Shown here piece by piece: positions 46,613-57,239 of a stretch of DNA of 64,000 bases; the stretch's first letter is position 1, and each line of letters begins with the position of its first letter. Below the pieces are notes generated by a model. It worked only from the letters and a program-made list of their open reading frames with translations. It had not been told where the DNA came from and searched no databases. The position numbers and the translations under genes were made by a program. This stretch comes from Aedes albopictus (lineage: Eukaryota > Arthropoda > Insecta > Diptera > Culicidae). The DNA is taken from the NCBI RefSeq assembly GCF_035046485.1, contig NC_085138.1, forward strand, positions 88,895,228 to 88,959,227. The letters run 5' to 3'.

Positions 46613-47664
46613 CACAGGGGATGGCCAAAATGTTTGGAATAGGCAACTTTTTTTCTCCCACAAAAAAATTCAACATGCTGTAACTTTTCATAGAGTGCTT
46701 CAAAAAATCTCAAATTTTGACTGTTTGTCAACCTATTATATGTGCATCATTGGTACAAATTTGGGCTTGATTGATTAATTTTTCGGAAAGTTAGAACCGT
46801 TCGGGTAAAACACTAGGGGTACTCACTAAACAGATTAAATTGCTGCGTAAACCATGATTTTCTGCTTATTTGAAATGTTTTATGATTTTGCGAATGAAAT
46901 AATCAAAGATTGCCTTGGTGATCGCGACGTTTAATCAGTTTAATCAGTTTACGCTGTTTAGTGAATCCCCCTACTATTTTTTAGACAACTATTTTTTGAA
47001 CTGTCGGAAACCAGTGAACCGAATTTAAAGATTTTTTTAACGTTTATCAGCAATATATTGATACTTAATACGACGTTATAAAATGTAATATTTTTTCACG
47101 GCGAATTAAGTTATATCGGGTTAAAATTTTAACCCATATAGAAGAAAATAAGTAAAATTTACAATAACACACAAAAATTATTAAATGTGTTCTTCCTTCA
47201 ATCTAAATAGGCTCTAATATATCTGATAAGAGATAATTTGAGAACAGAAGTAGAAAATCTTTGGATATCAACACTAAAATTTATTGACATTGATGTAAAA
47301 AATATACATTTTTTCGAGATAAATCCAAAAAGTGTCAATCCTTGATAACTTTTTTCAACGTTTAAAAAGTACCAATGTTTTAACAGTTTGTGAAGCATTT
47401 ACATATTTATAGTGTACGTTCAAAATTTCATTCAATTCGGTTCAGTGGTCTCCGAGATATGACAGCTCAAAAATGAGTTGTCTAAAAAAAAGTGTTTTAC
47501 CCGAACGGTTCTAACTTTGCAAAATATTAATCAATCGAGCCCAAATTTGTACCAATGATGCACATATAGTTGGTTGACAAACAGTCAAAATTTGAGATTT
47601 CTTGATGCGCTGTATGAAAAGTTATAGCATGTTGAACTTTTTTGTGAGAGAAAAAGAAGTTGCC
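46613..47664. mobile_element. Foldback element between copies A and B
   Basis: The left arm (46642 to about 47045) and right arm (about 47415-47664) are inverted copies: GGCAACTTTTTTTCTCCCAC against GTGAGAGAAAAAGAAGTTGCC, TTCGGGTAAAACACT against its inverse, and CAAATTTGGGCTTGATTGAT against its near inverse. The left outer part CAGGGGATGGCCAAAATG has no partner; the right end stops at the minisatellite-like tract. A separate MITE interrupts the left arm. Confidence 0.85.
46816..46970. mobile_element. Nested MITE in the left arm of the foldback
   Basis: GGGGTACTCACTAAACAG at the left and, inverted, GGGGATTCACTAAACAGCG at the right. CTA flanks (46813-46815, 46971-46973), a 3-bp (or TA 2-bp) duplication. 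The right arm of the host foldback, read inverted, passes through this point without the insert and confirms it. Confidence 0.8.
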
Positions 47665-47990
47665 TGGAATTCCTCCAAGGATTCATCCAGAGTTTCCTCC
47701 AGGTATTCCTGCATGGATTTATCCACGAATTTCCTTGGGAATTCATCTAGGAAATGATTCGAGAATTCTTCCAGAGGTCCGTCTCAGAATTCCTCTGGAG
47801 ATTCCACCAGGAAGTTCTCCAGGGATGCCTCCACAAAATCCCCCAATTATCCCTTCAGAAATTCCTCCAAGGATTCCTCCAAGAAGCCTTCTAACGATTT
47901 CAGAAATTTCTCCAGCAAATTCTTCATTAATTTCGTCAGGAATTTCTCCAGGGATTCTTCCAGGGATTTATCCAAGATTTTTTCTGAATT
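47665..47990. repeat. Degenerate TTCC/GGAA minisatellite-like tract
   Basis: Units such as GGAATTCCTCCAAGGATTC recur irregularly. The 111-codon plus frame (IPPRIP-like) is the translation of the repeat. Confidence 0.75.
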
Positions 47991-48973
47991 GCTAGTGTCG
48001 CGTTGAGTGCTTAACGAAAAATAATGCCATCATGTATTCAGGTGTACGTGTCGTGTAGTTCAGGTACGTTCCTGGGGGTGTAGAAAAAGTTTCCGGGGAT
48101 GTAAAGAGGGTTATAAAGGGATTTCATGACGTTTCAGAGGATTTAGGGGCTCTTTAGGAGCGTACTAAGGCCTTAGGAGGGTTTCAGAATCGTTTCAGAG
48201 AGGTTTCATGGAGCATTTCATTGAGTATCAAAATCCCACAATCCACCCACCCTTCCTGGCGGTATAGGAGAAGCACCCGGGAGTTTGAGAAGGGGCTCAG
48301 AGAGGTTTAAAGGCATTTCGACTGTTTTCAGGAGAATTTTGGAGAAATTTCCAGGGTTCTTAAGGGGGTTCCAGAAAGGTTTCAATGGGTCTCAGGACGT
48401 TTGAAGAGAGCTGCAGGGCATCTCATCAAAGGGGTTTTAGGGTTGGAATTGATAAAACCTATATGTATGAGCCCAAGTGAGTATAAACCTTTTTTCGTAA
48501 TAAAACGGTAGACCGCTAGATCCGCTAGTAGATTCTACGGGGAGTTCTTGGAGACCCTAAAACAGTCATTGCACTCATCATTTGACTATCATAATTGTTC
48601 ATAGTTCTTCAAATCTCCACTAGTTATTTTTATAGATCCAATGCCCAAGCAGCTTTTGAAGAAATTTTAGCCAAATTCTACAGAAAAATTGCTATGATAA
48701 TTTCTGGGATAGTTCGTGTACAAACTCATGTAGGTGACACTGTAGTAATTACTCGAAGGGCATACTTAACGCTTTATGTTGTTCTTGACCACGTGGGTGT
48801 TGACACCGTTAGTGCTGTCCACCTTCCCCCCTCGTAGACTTTTGCTCATAATTTTTTTTTTGAAATTTGTTGAGCGTAGTCTTCAGCCACCCTGATTTTC
48901 TTCTGAGAATCTACGTAGTTTATAGGCTGGCTCTCTAACCCAACTCTAACCTCAATCGCTGTGGCGTGGAACA

Positions 48974-49927
48974 CCCAACTAACAATCACTCATTTTACAT
49001 GCACCTTTATGACGAGTTAATTCAGCATGATGCTGAATAACATTTGAATGATTTTCACGCACAACCTTTGTTTAGGTTTGTTCACACAAATTTGGAGAAA
49101 ATTTAAAGCATAGTGTTGACTATTCGTTTAACAACTAGGGTAAAAGCACTAGACTTCGCCACTGCTCTAGTCTTCACCCCCTCCATACAAATGTCATTTT
49201 TTATTTATGAAGTGGCGAAGATTAGTGCAGAATTTTAGGGGGCGAAGTCTAGTGTTTTTACCCTATACTGTAAAGCTGTTATTCAGCATTATAAAAAAAA
49301 ATATTAAAAATAAATGAGATGCCAAAACTTTCAATTTCCTTGAGAGTTTATGATTGGCACTAATATTGGGAACAGCTATTGTGAAATAAAAACTACACAT
49401 TTACTTCTTCTTCTTCTTCTTCTTCTTCTTTATGACTTGACGTCCCCACTAGGACTTGGCCTGCTTCGCTCCAACTTAGTGTTCTCTGAGCACTTCCACA
49501 ATTATTAATTGAAGGGCTTTCTTTGCCTGCCATTGCATGATTCTGTATATTGTGAGCCAAGTACAATGATACACTATGCCCAGGGAGTCGAGAAAATTTT
49601 CCCAACCGGAACGGAAATCGAACCCGCCGTCTCCGGATTGGCGATCCATAGCCTTATCCACTAGGCTAACTGGAGACCCAAATAACTAACTACACATAAA
49701 TTTATCTGAATCAAGATTTGAGCTCGAGACCCGTCGATGGCTAGCCGCATGTCTTCCTATCTGCGCCATCCGAAAGATGACCGATACGAAAGGTTGAACA
49801 TTGGCTTCGTTTTCGATCGAAAAAAAAAACAGTACAGTATTGTATACAACTGCATAATTTAAGTACAGCTATCATTACTATTATAAAACAACAATTCAGC
49901 ATGCATGCTTGTTTGCGGCTTGCGATT
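48974..49927. mobile_element. CCCAACTAACAATC element, copy B, right end lost
   Basis: Left end CCCAACTAACAATC intact. On the right it passes from GCGGCTTGCGATT straight to CACAAACCTC, so the inverted end present in copy A (GTTGGTTGGG) is deleted. It contains a SINE at 49401 and, near 49140-49265, an inserted pair CTAGACTTCGCCACTGCTCT/CACTTCGCCACT-like inversion. Confidence 0.8.
49401..49687 (-). mobile_element. tRNA-derived SINE, copy B only
   Basis: Minus-strand head with A box TAGCCTAGTGG (consensus match) and B box GGTTCGATTTCC, body like 39672-39931, (CTT)n tail at 49406-49430. Target duplication AACTACACAT at 49391-49400 and 49688-49697. Its site differs from the SINE at 34201 in copy A, so the two hits are independent. 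Confidence 0.9.
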
Positions 49928-52900
49928 CACAAACCTCATTCGTCTTGAGAGTGTCCCACACCCGTCTCATCAAATTCTCATTAGTTCATTTGTAAACACA
50001 CATGTGGGCTCCTCCTCACTTCGGTGGCCAGCATTGTTGCTGAAGCCAAGGCTGAAACCATGGCCACCCAAGAAGAAGAAATGACTACGAGCGCCTCTAG
50101 CTCTACATACATCATGATCCAACGGACTACTTCGATGAAAACACTACTGTCAGTCGGGCCCATGCACGTCAGTTGGTGGATCGCTTGTTTATTTATAAAC
50201 AAACCATCCCGATGAGAGTAATTAAAATTAGATTTTCTCTCAACGCTTCACCCCCTCTCTCTTCGTCAACAGTCTCACCCTAAATTAGAGTGTACCTACC
50301 GTCTGTTGTGCACGAAACATGCAAACAAGTACCGCTACGTGCGCTGGCTGATGGCAAACATAACGGACACCGAGCTACGACCGATGTCTAGATTGGTTTG
50401 TTTTGATCATGACCTTGAAGCAGCTCACTCATACCACCGCGTTCCATTATACAGCTCGAACTTGTTTTTCAAAAATTTAGGGGAGAAAACGAACGAATGA
50501 TTGAGCGTGAAAAAATCGAAAGTCTGAACGAGGAGCGAGGGGACTCACCGTTTCGTTGATGTCGGGTTTGTTTGGTTTCTGTTTGAAATTCGCGTCGCAA
50601 CAAACTCGAACGACTCGTTGGCTGTGGACGAGGAGAGCGAGGGTGCTGGGAGAGTGTGAGACCGTCACAATAACAAAACAACCACAACATCACACCAAGT
50701 CACGTGTTCCGCCTACTCGCAGGCCGTTTTCAAGTGCACCGAGTGCACCACACCAAAGTCGCAAAACGCAACGCTTCGGGTTGTTTGTGTGTTGCGCTTT
50801 CGAACGAATAGTAGGTACAGCCGATCAAAGCGATTAACAACTTGCTGATTGTTGTTCAGCTTGTTGGATCCGGTCGGAGGCAAACGACGTCATCGGCGAA
50901 TTCACACGTGTCACGCCGTTAGCCTCGTTTAATTGACACATGTCATAGTGCAATCGTATAAAGCTTCTCATAGAATTAACGCATTTGAAACGTCAGGTAA
51001 ACAAACATGTTTTGCTGACGCTTTACGGAATTTTGCAAGATTCTCTCAACTGCATCTTAAACAGCTTGGATGACATGCTCGTCGTTAATCGAAACAACTT
51101 GTCATTCCAAACCAAGAACTATCCTTCGCTATGGCGTAGTTCGCATGGAATGGTTCCGCTTCATCGCACCATTGATCGATTTTGACAGGTTCCAGGGTAG
51201 ATCAACTGTAAGGCGGCATGGCAACCGTATGGTGGCAGTGGCGGCGTCAGTCTCTGCCACAATTCAGCATTTGAAGAAGAAAATGCAAATAAACGAAACG
51301 CTTCACACGTGCCGGGCCGGTCGTGTTTGTCTGACATCATCAATTTGTGTGAAGAACCGACACGCTCTGCGTCAGTGCAGCAGTGTCTTCTTGGGTTTTT
51401 ATTCCCGACGAGAATCGGATATTGTATAGAACACGCGCGGTCAAATGAGGAGGCGGGGTTAGACGGACGCGCACCTGCATTGTTTGTGCGGTTAGCGAAT
51501 GCGGTGTAAACAAATAGAGAATAAACGGCTGCTGGTGGTGCGAGAAAAAAGTTCCGACATCAATCGACGGCGGCGTCGCCGTCGTTCGGTAGTTGGTCGG
51601 TCGCCGACACATCTATAGACCCATGAGCCGTACATAGAGGTACAGAGCAGTTCCGATGTGAGTGTTTGGAGCGTTCTCTTGGCAGCAGGAGACCGAAAGC
51701 GGAGTGTTTTTCTTTTTGCATCTCGGTCTGATCGGACACATGATGGGAAACGAGCACAGCAGTAAGTTTTTTTCGGTTTTAATTATTCATAAATTGCACA
51801 TCGAACAAACTAACCGCAAAATGTCGGAGGCTTCTGTGGGAAAAGTTGGAGGAACTGTGCATCGGGTGCGATCGATATCTACATTTTGTTAGATTGTTTT
51901 TCATGCAAAAATAATCTCTGGAATGGGAAAAGGTGGATGTTTCCTATTAGGGTTGAACCAGAAACAAAAATGAATATGATTGAAGAACTATTTTTAATCA
52001 AGACGATACAACATTGACATATTACAAATGCTGCTTCCACTACCAAGTTCTTCTTGGCTCTAAGCATCTTCCATCACGGTGTACCTTTCACAATCCAGCT
52101 CCTAACGGCCGTTGATCAACCAGCAATCTCCTTGTCCTCCATTGCGGCCAATCCATCCGCCAAAAGGTCCCGTCCTGTGACTCCACGGTTTAAGCATCCG
52201 ACGCTTCTTCAGACCGGTACGTACTGTGGATCACGCTCCTGGGCCCATAATCTGTTGTGTTGTAGTGCGGAATACATAGGTGGATGGATTGGCTGACAAA
52301 TCAGTGAACGTTAGTAGCAGGATGGCAGAGCAAGGAGGAGGATGGCAGCGGAAGCAGCGTGGTTGTGATAGAGCTTAGTGTTAGCAAAGAATAAGAATAT
52401 CAAGAATGCCCTCTCCGCTGATGCTCGGGGGGACACTACCGCAGCGCTATCTGCGGATGAATGTTCAACCTTCGTGCGGTAGTGTGCGTTATTGATTGTA
52501 TGCGGATACCAAAACATACGCACACCATCTTCTCTTATGACAAATCACGAACACTGTTACATAGAGCTTCTACCTTGAAACGCTTAGAGAGCTCCACTTG
52601 TCTTGTCACTTGACGTTTGCATACAAATAGGCAAGAGTGGGCATTCTTTCTATTTTTATTCTTTGGTGTTGGGCAGAACTTGATGAGTAACAGCAGCTTG
52701 TGATAAGCTTTGTGAAAAATTAGTGAATAGAAATAAAGAATGGTTTGAAAAGGCAACTTTTTGTGTTTACTTCATGTTCCGGAACAGTTTCTTCACCGAG
52801 AAAATTTGATTTTACTACCACACAAAAAAGAGCCATCTGTTATATTTTTAGTTTGGAATTTCGATCTATTGAACTGTCAAATGGTATCCAAGAACTCGCT

Positions 52901-52959
52901 TGAGTATGAGTCATCGAATCTTCAAGCGGAATCTCTCTAGAGTATCTCGGCTTATTACG
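49928..52959. other. Low-copy block 1 of copy B
   Basis: Counterpart of 36170-39350. Conserved stretches include GTCTGTTGTGCACGAAACATG (50302) and the palindrome CGACGGCGGCGTCGCCGTCG (51564). It also has about 250 bp at 52296-52540 that I could not place in copy A. No frame is preserved across both copies in a way that suggests a protein. Confidence 0.55.
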
Positions 52960-52966
52960 AATAAGG

Positions 52967-53494
52967 CACATACAAACAGACGTCTTACCACCGACGAACC
53001 GACGTGACAGCTAGAACAAATAAATTCAAATTTGTTGTCCGCGACGCCATGATGAAAAATAGCCGAACACTATCGCCACCTCTATAACGGCTCGCGATGA
53101 TTGCATAGCTCGACACAAAACCCCCGTGTGTTCATATAGGAAACGGTTCGCGTCTGCGCTGATTTGACAGAAGCGATCGCTCGCTTTGCTGGTCGACCGT
53201 TAAATTTGGGAGGGACAGTTTTGAATTGCCACTGTCACGTCGGTTCGTCGGTGGTCTTACTGTACCCATTTTCCATCGTTTCCCCTTTTTAACGGACTTT
53301 TCAAATATTCTGCAGTTCGCAAATCTCTCGCTCATGGCGCTCGTATCGTTTTTGCTCCTGTTTGACGTTTGCTCACTACCGCCATCTACTCAGTGGGTTT
53401 GCGAAAAACAGCATACTTTGCATTGAACGATTATACTTTTGTGACGATGGTTTAAATCGCACTTTGCTCCAAATGATACATCTATTTGTCTGTG
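52967..53494. mobile_element. 7-bp-TSD MITE, copy B, with nested insertion
   Basis: Same insertion as 39358-39623: flanks AATAAGG at 52960-52966 and 53495-53501, ends CACATACAAACAGACGTCTT and TTTGTCTGTG. The extra length is the 267-bp element at 52988 plus its 5-bp duplication. Confidence 0.85.
52988..53254. mobile_element. MITE with perfect 23-bp inverted ends, copy B only
   Basis: CCACCGACGAACCGACGTGA and its exact inverse at 53235-53254. Flanks TCTTA at 52983-52987 and 53255-53259; copy A shows the empty site GACGTCTTACTCTACCC. The interior is GC-richer than its surroundings. The 5-bp duplication could be 6 bp if one C is reassigned. Superfamily not assigned. Confidence 0.85.
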
Positions 53495-53544
53495 AATAAG
53501 GTGCATACTTGCATAGCAGAGTCTGCGTCTAGGCTCATACAATA

Positions 53545-53954
53545 GGCTCCTAAAGTCCTATCGGGATTCTTGTTTTAAATCACAAATTATGGTTCAAGAG
53601 TACATATTTACTCATTTTTTGACGTTTTTATTAACCGTAGTTGAAAATATATAATTTTTATTTTTTTAGCCTTTTGTCTCGTCCCTAGCTTATAACACAT
53701 ACGTTGAGTGATTTTTTTTCACCGTGTATGTCAGATAGGAACATTTTTGAAATCCCAGTGCGAAAAATGTCGAGCTCAGTCACACAAGGTTGACCTCAAA
53801 CGTCAAAGTAGAACTATTTACCATTTAACTTATTTCGAATTTTCTCATTATTCCTTTGTTTTTCAAGTACGAGTAAAGTACAATTCCGATAAGAATACCA
53901 TGCTTGATCGTATTATTCAATATAAGCGAGATTTCGTCTTTAATTTTAGGACCC
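53545..53954. mobile_element. TA-flanked MITE (GGSTCCTAAA ends), copy B only
   Basis: The left end GGCTCCTAAAGTCCTA and inverted right end GGGTCCTAAAATTAAAG are weak terminal repeats, flanked by TA at 53543-53544 and 53955-53956. In copy A the sequence passes from AGGCTCATACATA to GAAAGGCTTATAAA. Frames inside have no motif. Confidence 0.65.
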
Positions 53955-53956
53955 TA

Positions 53957-55975
53957 TTAGAGGCTTATAAATTTATCCCTGGAAAACTCCTGACATCCCC
54001 TGAACTTCCGAAGAACACACTGATACCCCCTGAAGCGCTTCTAAACCACTCTGAAATCTCCCTTGGCACCCCAGTAAACGTCTCTTTTACTCTCCTGAAG
54101 CCCACTGAAACAGTCTGACACGCCTTCAGATGCCTTGGAACGCCTTTAAAACTTGCTAATGCTTCGGAATTAATCCTGACTTGCATTCGGATGGCACCCT
54201 TGTTCTATGTGATGGCACCCAGGCAGCTATGTTCTACCAAGCGGGTTCTTTGATTGAATAGGAGTATCTGAGAACTCTGTTACAAAAATTGGAGAATTAT
54301 GAATGAAACTAAACCTTACATAGCCTCTTGTAGCTAAGTGCTATCAAGTGGTGAATTCATTGTCAGTTTGAGGATCTCCAAGAACTTCCTTGAGTATAGG
54401 TATTCGGATCTACTAACGTATTTGGCTGTCTCTAAGAAATTTACGCAATAGAAGAAAAGTGAAATAAGCTTCTAAATTTCCCTGAATCCGCTCCGAAAGA
54501 CCATTGAGACGCCTTGAAACGCCTCTGGAACCCCCATGAAACCCTCATGAAATTTACCCGAGAACCACTCTGAAATCTCCTGAAACGCATTGAACCGCCT
54601 TCAAACGCTTTGGAACGTCTCCAAATCTCCAAACGAGCCTCTGAGGCCCCCTTAACTCTCTTTAACCGCTTTGAAATTTCTTGAAACGCCTTGAAACGCT
54701 TTGAACGCCTTGAAACGATTTAAAACGCTCCTCAAGCTCCTATGTAACCTGTTAGAGCCCCCTAAAACCCTCCTAAAACCTCCTGGTACGCCCTGCGACG
54801 CATTTAGAACCCTTGAAACGCCTTTTAGACCCCCATTTAACCTCCGTGAAATTCACCTGAGAGCCTTTGAAGCCCCCTAACCTCTGTGAAACCTCTTGAA
54901 GTGCCTTGAAACGCATTGAATTGCCTCCCAAGTAACATTTTTATGGCTAATTAGTCTAGTAGAGGTTTTGAGAACCATAATAAAATATCTTTTCTTTTGG
55001 TTTCATGATAGTTCTAAGAACCTCTTCTAGTCTGTTTGACGTAGAAATGTTTCTTGGGTTTGAAACGCTTTGAAACGCCCATGAAACTTCCGTGGAATTC
55101 ACCTGCTAACCTTTGAAGCCCCATTAAGGCCACCTGAACCTCCTGAAATGCCTTGAAACGCATTAAAACGCTGTGATACGCCTTGAAGCGATTTGAAACA
55201 TTGTGAAATGCTTCTAAAGCCTCTTTAAAACCTCCGTCAAATTCACCTGAGATCCTCTGAAGCCCTTATAATCCTTTGTGAAACCTCCATGAGTATAGGT
55301 CATCGGATCCACTAACGTATTTGGTTGTCTCTAAGAAATTTAAGCAATACAAGAAAAGTGAAATGGGCTTCTAAATTCCCCTGAAACCGCTCTGAAGACC
55401 ATTGAGATGCCTTGAAACGCTTCTGGAACCCTCATGAAACCTCCGTGAAATTCACCTGTGAGTCTCTTGCCCCCTCAAATTCATCGGAAACCTTCTGGAA
55501 TGCCCTGAAACGCCCTGAAACACACTGAAACGCTTTGAAACGCCCCTAAAACCCCTCTGAAGGCATCCTAAAACGTCCTGAAACCTCTTGAAAGGCCATG
55601 AAACGCCCTGAAATGCATTGAAACACCTTGAAACGCCTCTAAAACCCCTAGGAATTTTCCGTGAAACTCACCTGAGAGTTTCTGAAACCCCACAAAACCT
55701 CTTTGAAACCTCCTGAAACGCCTTGAAGAACCTTTAAAACACAACGAAATCTATGCAAAACGCACCTGAAAGCCTCTCAAGCCCCCTTAAATACCTCTGA
55801 AACCTCCCGAAACGCTTAGGAACGCCTCTGAAACTCCCGTGAAGTTCACCTGAGATCAGCTCCCTAAAAGCCCTCTGAAACATCCTAAAAAAGCCCTGAA
55901 CCCCCCCCCCCCCTTAAAAATCCCTTTGCATCTGCAAGTCACTTGCCCTTCTCAAACTTTAGGTAATGAATCCAT
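53957..55975. repeat. Degenerate CTTGAAACGCC tract, copy B
   Basis: Counterpart of 39950-41890 with many small indels, interrupted by the 132-bp MITE at 54927. Ends with a C run (55899-55912). Confidence 0.85.
54927..55058. mobile_element. CCCAAGTAACATTT MITE, copy B only
   Basis: CCCAAGTAACATTT at the left and, inverted, CCCAAGAAACATTT at the right, with further pairing inside (TAGTCTAGTAGAGGTT against AACCTCTTCTAGTC). The surrounding CTTGAAACGC tract resumes immediately. No clear target duplication. Confidence 0.75.
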
Positions 55976-55994
55976 TTATGTAAGCATTCTGTTA

Positions 55995-56103
55995 GCCTGT
56001 GCACAAGTTTTTGCTATCTTTCATAATTTATGAAAACGGAGACCTCAGTAAACGTCAAATTTTCTGTGGGAGAGAGCAAGACAGCATCAAAAGCTGCACA
56101 GGC
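55995..56103. mobile_element. Possible MITE with GCCTGTGCA ends
   Basis: GCCTGTGCACAAGTTTTTGC at the left and, inverted, GCCTGTGCAGCTTTTGATGC at the right. Short, imperfect; the flanking DNA is absent from copy A, so I cannot check an empty site. Confidence 0.45.
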
Positions 56104-56515
56104 AAATTTAGGCACTCGTTAACTAAATGGAAGATTGGGTGTAATAGAGTTTAAGTCTCAAAAACCATGCAATATAGGGTATATTTAGTATGGAGAAGAT
56201 GTCGGGTGTTCAAAAATGGCGATCACCTGTGATTGCACCTGCTACCTTAGATGCTGATAAGTTACGCGAGAGCTTCCTAAGCAGCTAAACAGCAGTTGAA
56301 GATGCTCTTCGAAACACTATGAACCCTGAAGCTCTTCGTGTTCGTGCTGTAGCATCTTGAACGAGCAGCAAGAAATTTCCGCTCGGAACTTCAGTTGAAC
56401 TTAGCGGATATTTAAAGTGAATTTTGGAAAATGGATCTTTAGATTACTTAGTTAACAAGGGCTTCATATAAGCTTTTGACAAAGAAATTGTGCAAATTTT
56501 CACGTAACTCAAACC

Positions 56516-57239
56516 CACAGATGAACAGGCGTAACTCTTAGAGGAAATCCATCCACAACTTTGACCCGGTGCCAAAAAAAATCAACTTCAAATCAGTAAC
56601 TTTGAAAATCCATTCATAATTAAGTGAAAGTGTTAATTTCCAGCAGTTGTTGGGACATATGGGGCAAAATAAGCATGTGAAGGGATTTTTCATGTATTTT
56701 TATGATTGCTATGAACCTCTAATTACACCTGCAGCTATTTTCAATGATCTACAGTCGTGCATGTTGTTTGAAAATACATTTTTAATCTCTTCATGTATAA
56801 AAAAAAAGGGCAAAATGGGGCAAAATGGACCACTTCCCGTGCCGTGCGGTGAATGAATTTAGCACCAATCGATTTCTCGTATTGTTTTACGTCAGAAATG
56901 GTCTACTTCATGTACCGAAACCAGCGGCGTTAAAAGATCCGTTTTTTGGGTCGATTTTTCCCACTGTGGCGGTGTCTTTTTCATGAGCACACTGAACTGC
57001 TACCTGTTGGTACAACCGCGCGAAACACTGTCGGCCAGAATGGATTTTGATTTGACGTTTGTCAAACATGCCTGTAATTTTCGTTTGCATCATTCAGCAA
57101 CGTGTACACAGGCAAACATCAAAGTGATCGAACACTAGTGCCTCTGGTGAAAGGATCGCGGAAATCAAACGAAATTTGAATTGATCGTTGAATGCATATG
57201 GCAAGCCGTTTTGAAGAGTGTTACGTCTGTCTGTCTGTG
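56516..57239. mobile_element. 7-bp-TSD MITE, longer subtype, copy B
   Basis: Same insertion as 42116-42450: left CACAGATGAACAGGCGTAAC, right TTACGTCTGTCTGTCTGTG, flanks TCAAACC (56509-56515) and TCAAAAC (57240-57246). Enlarged by the Transib-like insert at 56571. Confidence 0.8.
56571..56968. mobile_element. Transib-like insert with one RSS-like end, copy B only
   Basis: The right end, read inward, is CACAGTG, 12 bp, then CCAAAAAAC, matching 7 of 9 bases of the RSS nonamer ACAAAAACC. Flanks CCGGT (56566-56570) and GCGGT (56969-56973) agree at 4 of 5. Copy A has CTGGT with no insert. The left end (GCCAAAAAAAATCAAC) lacks the heptamer and may be truncated. Confidence 0.5.
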
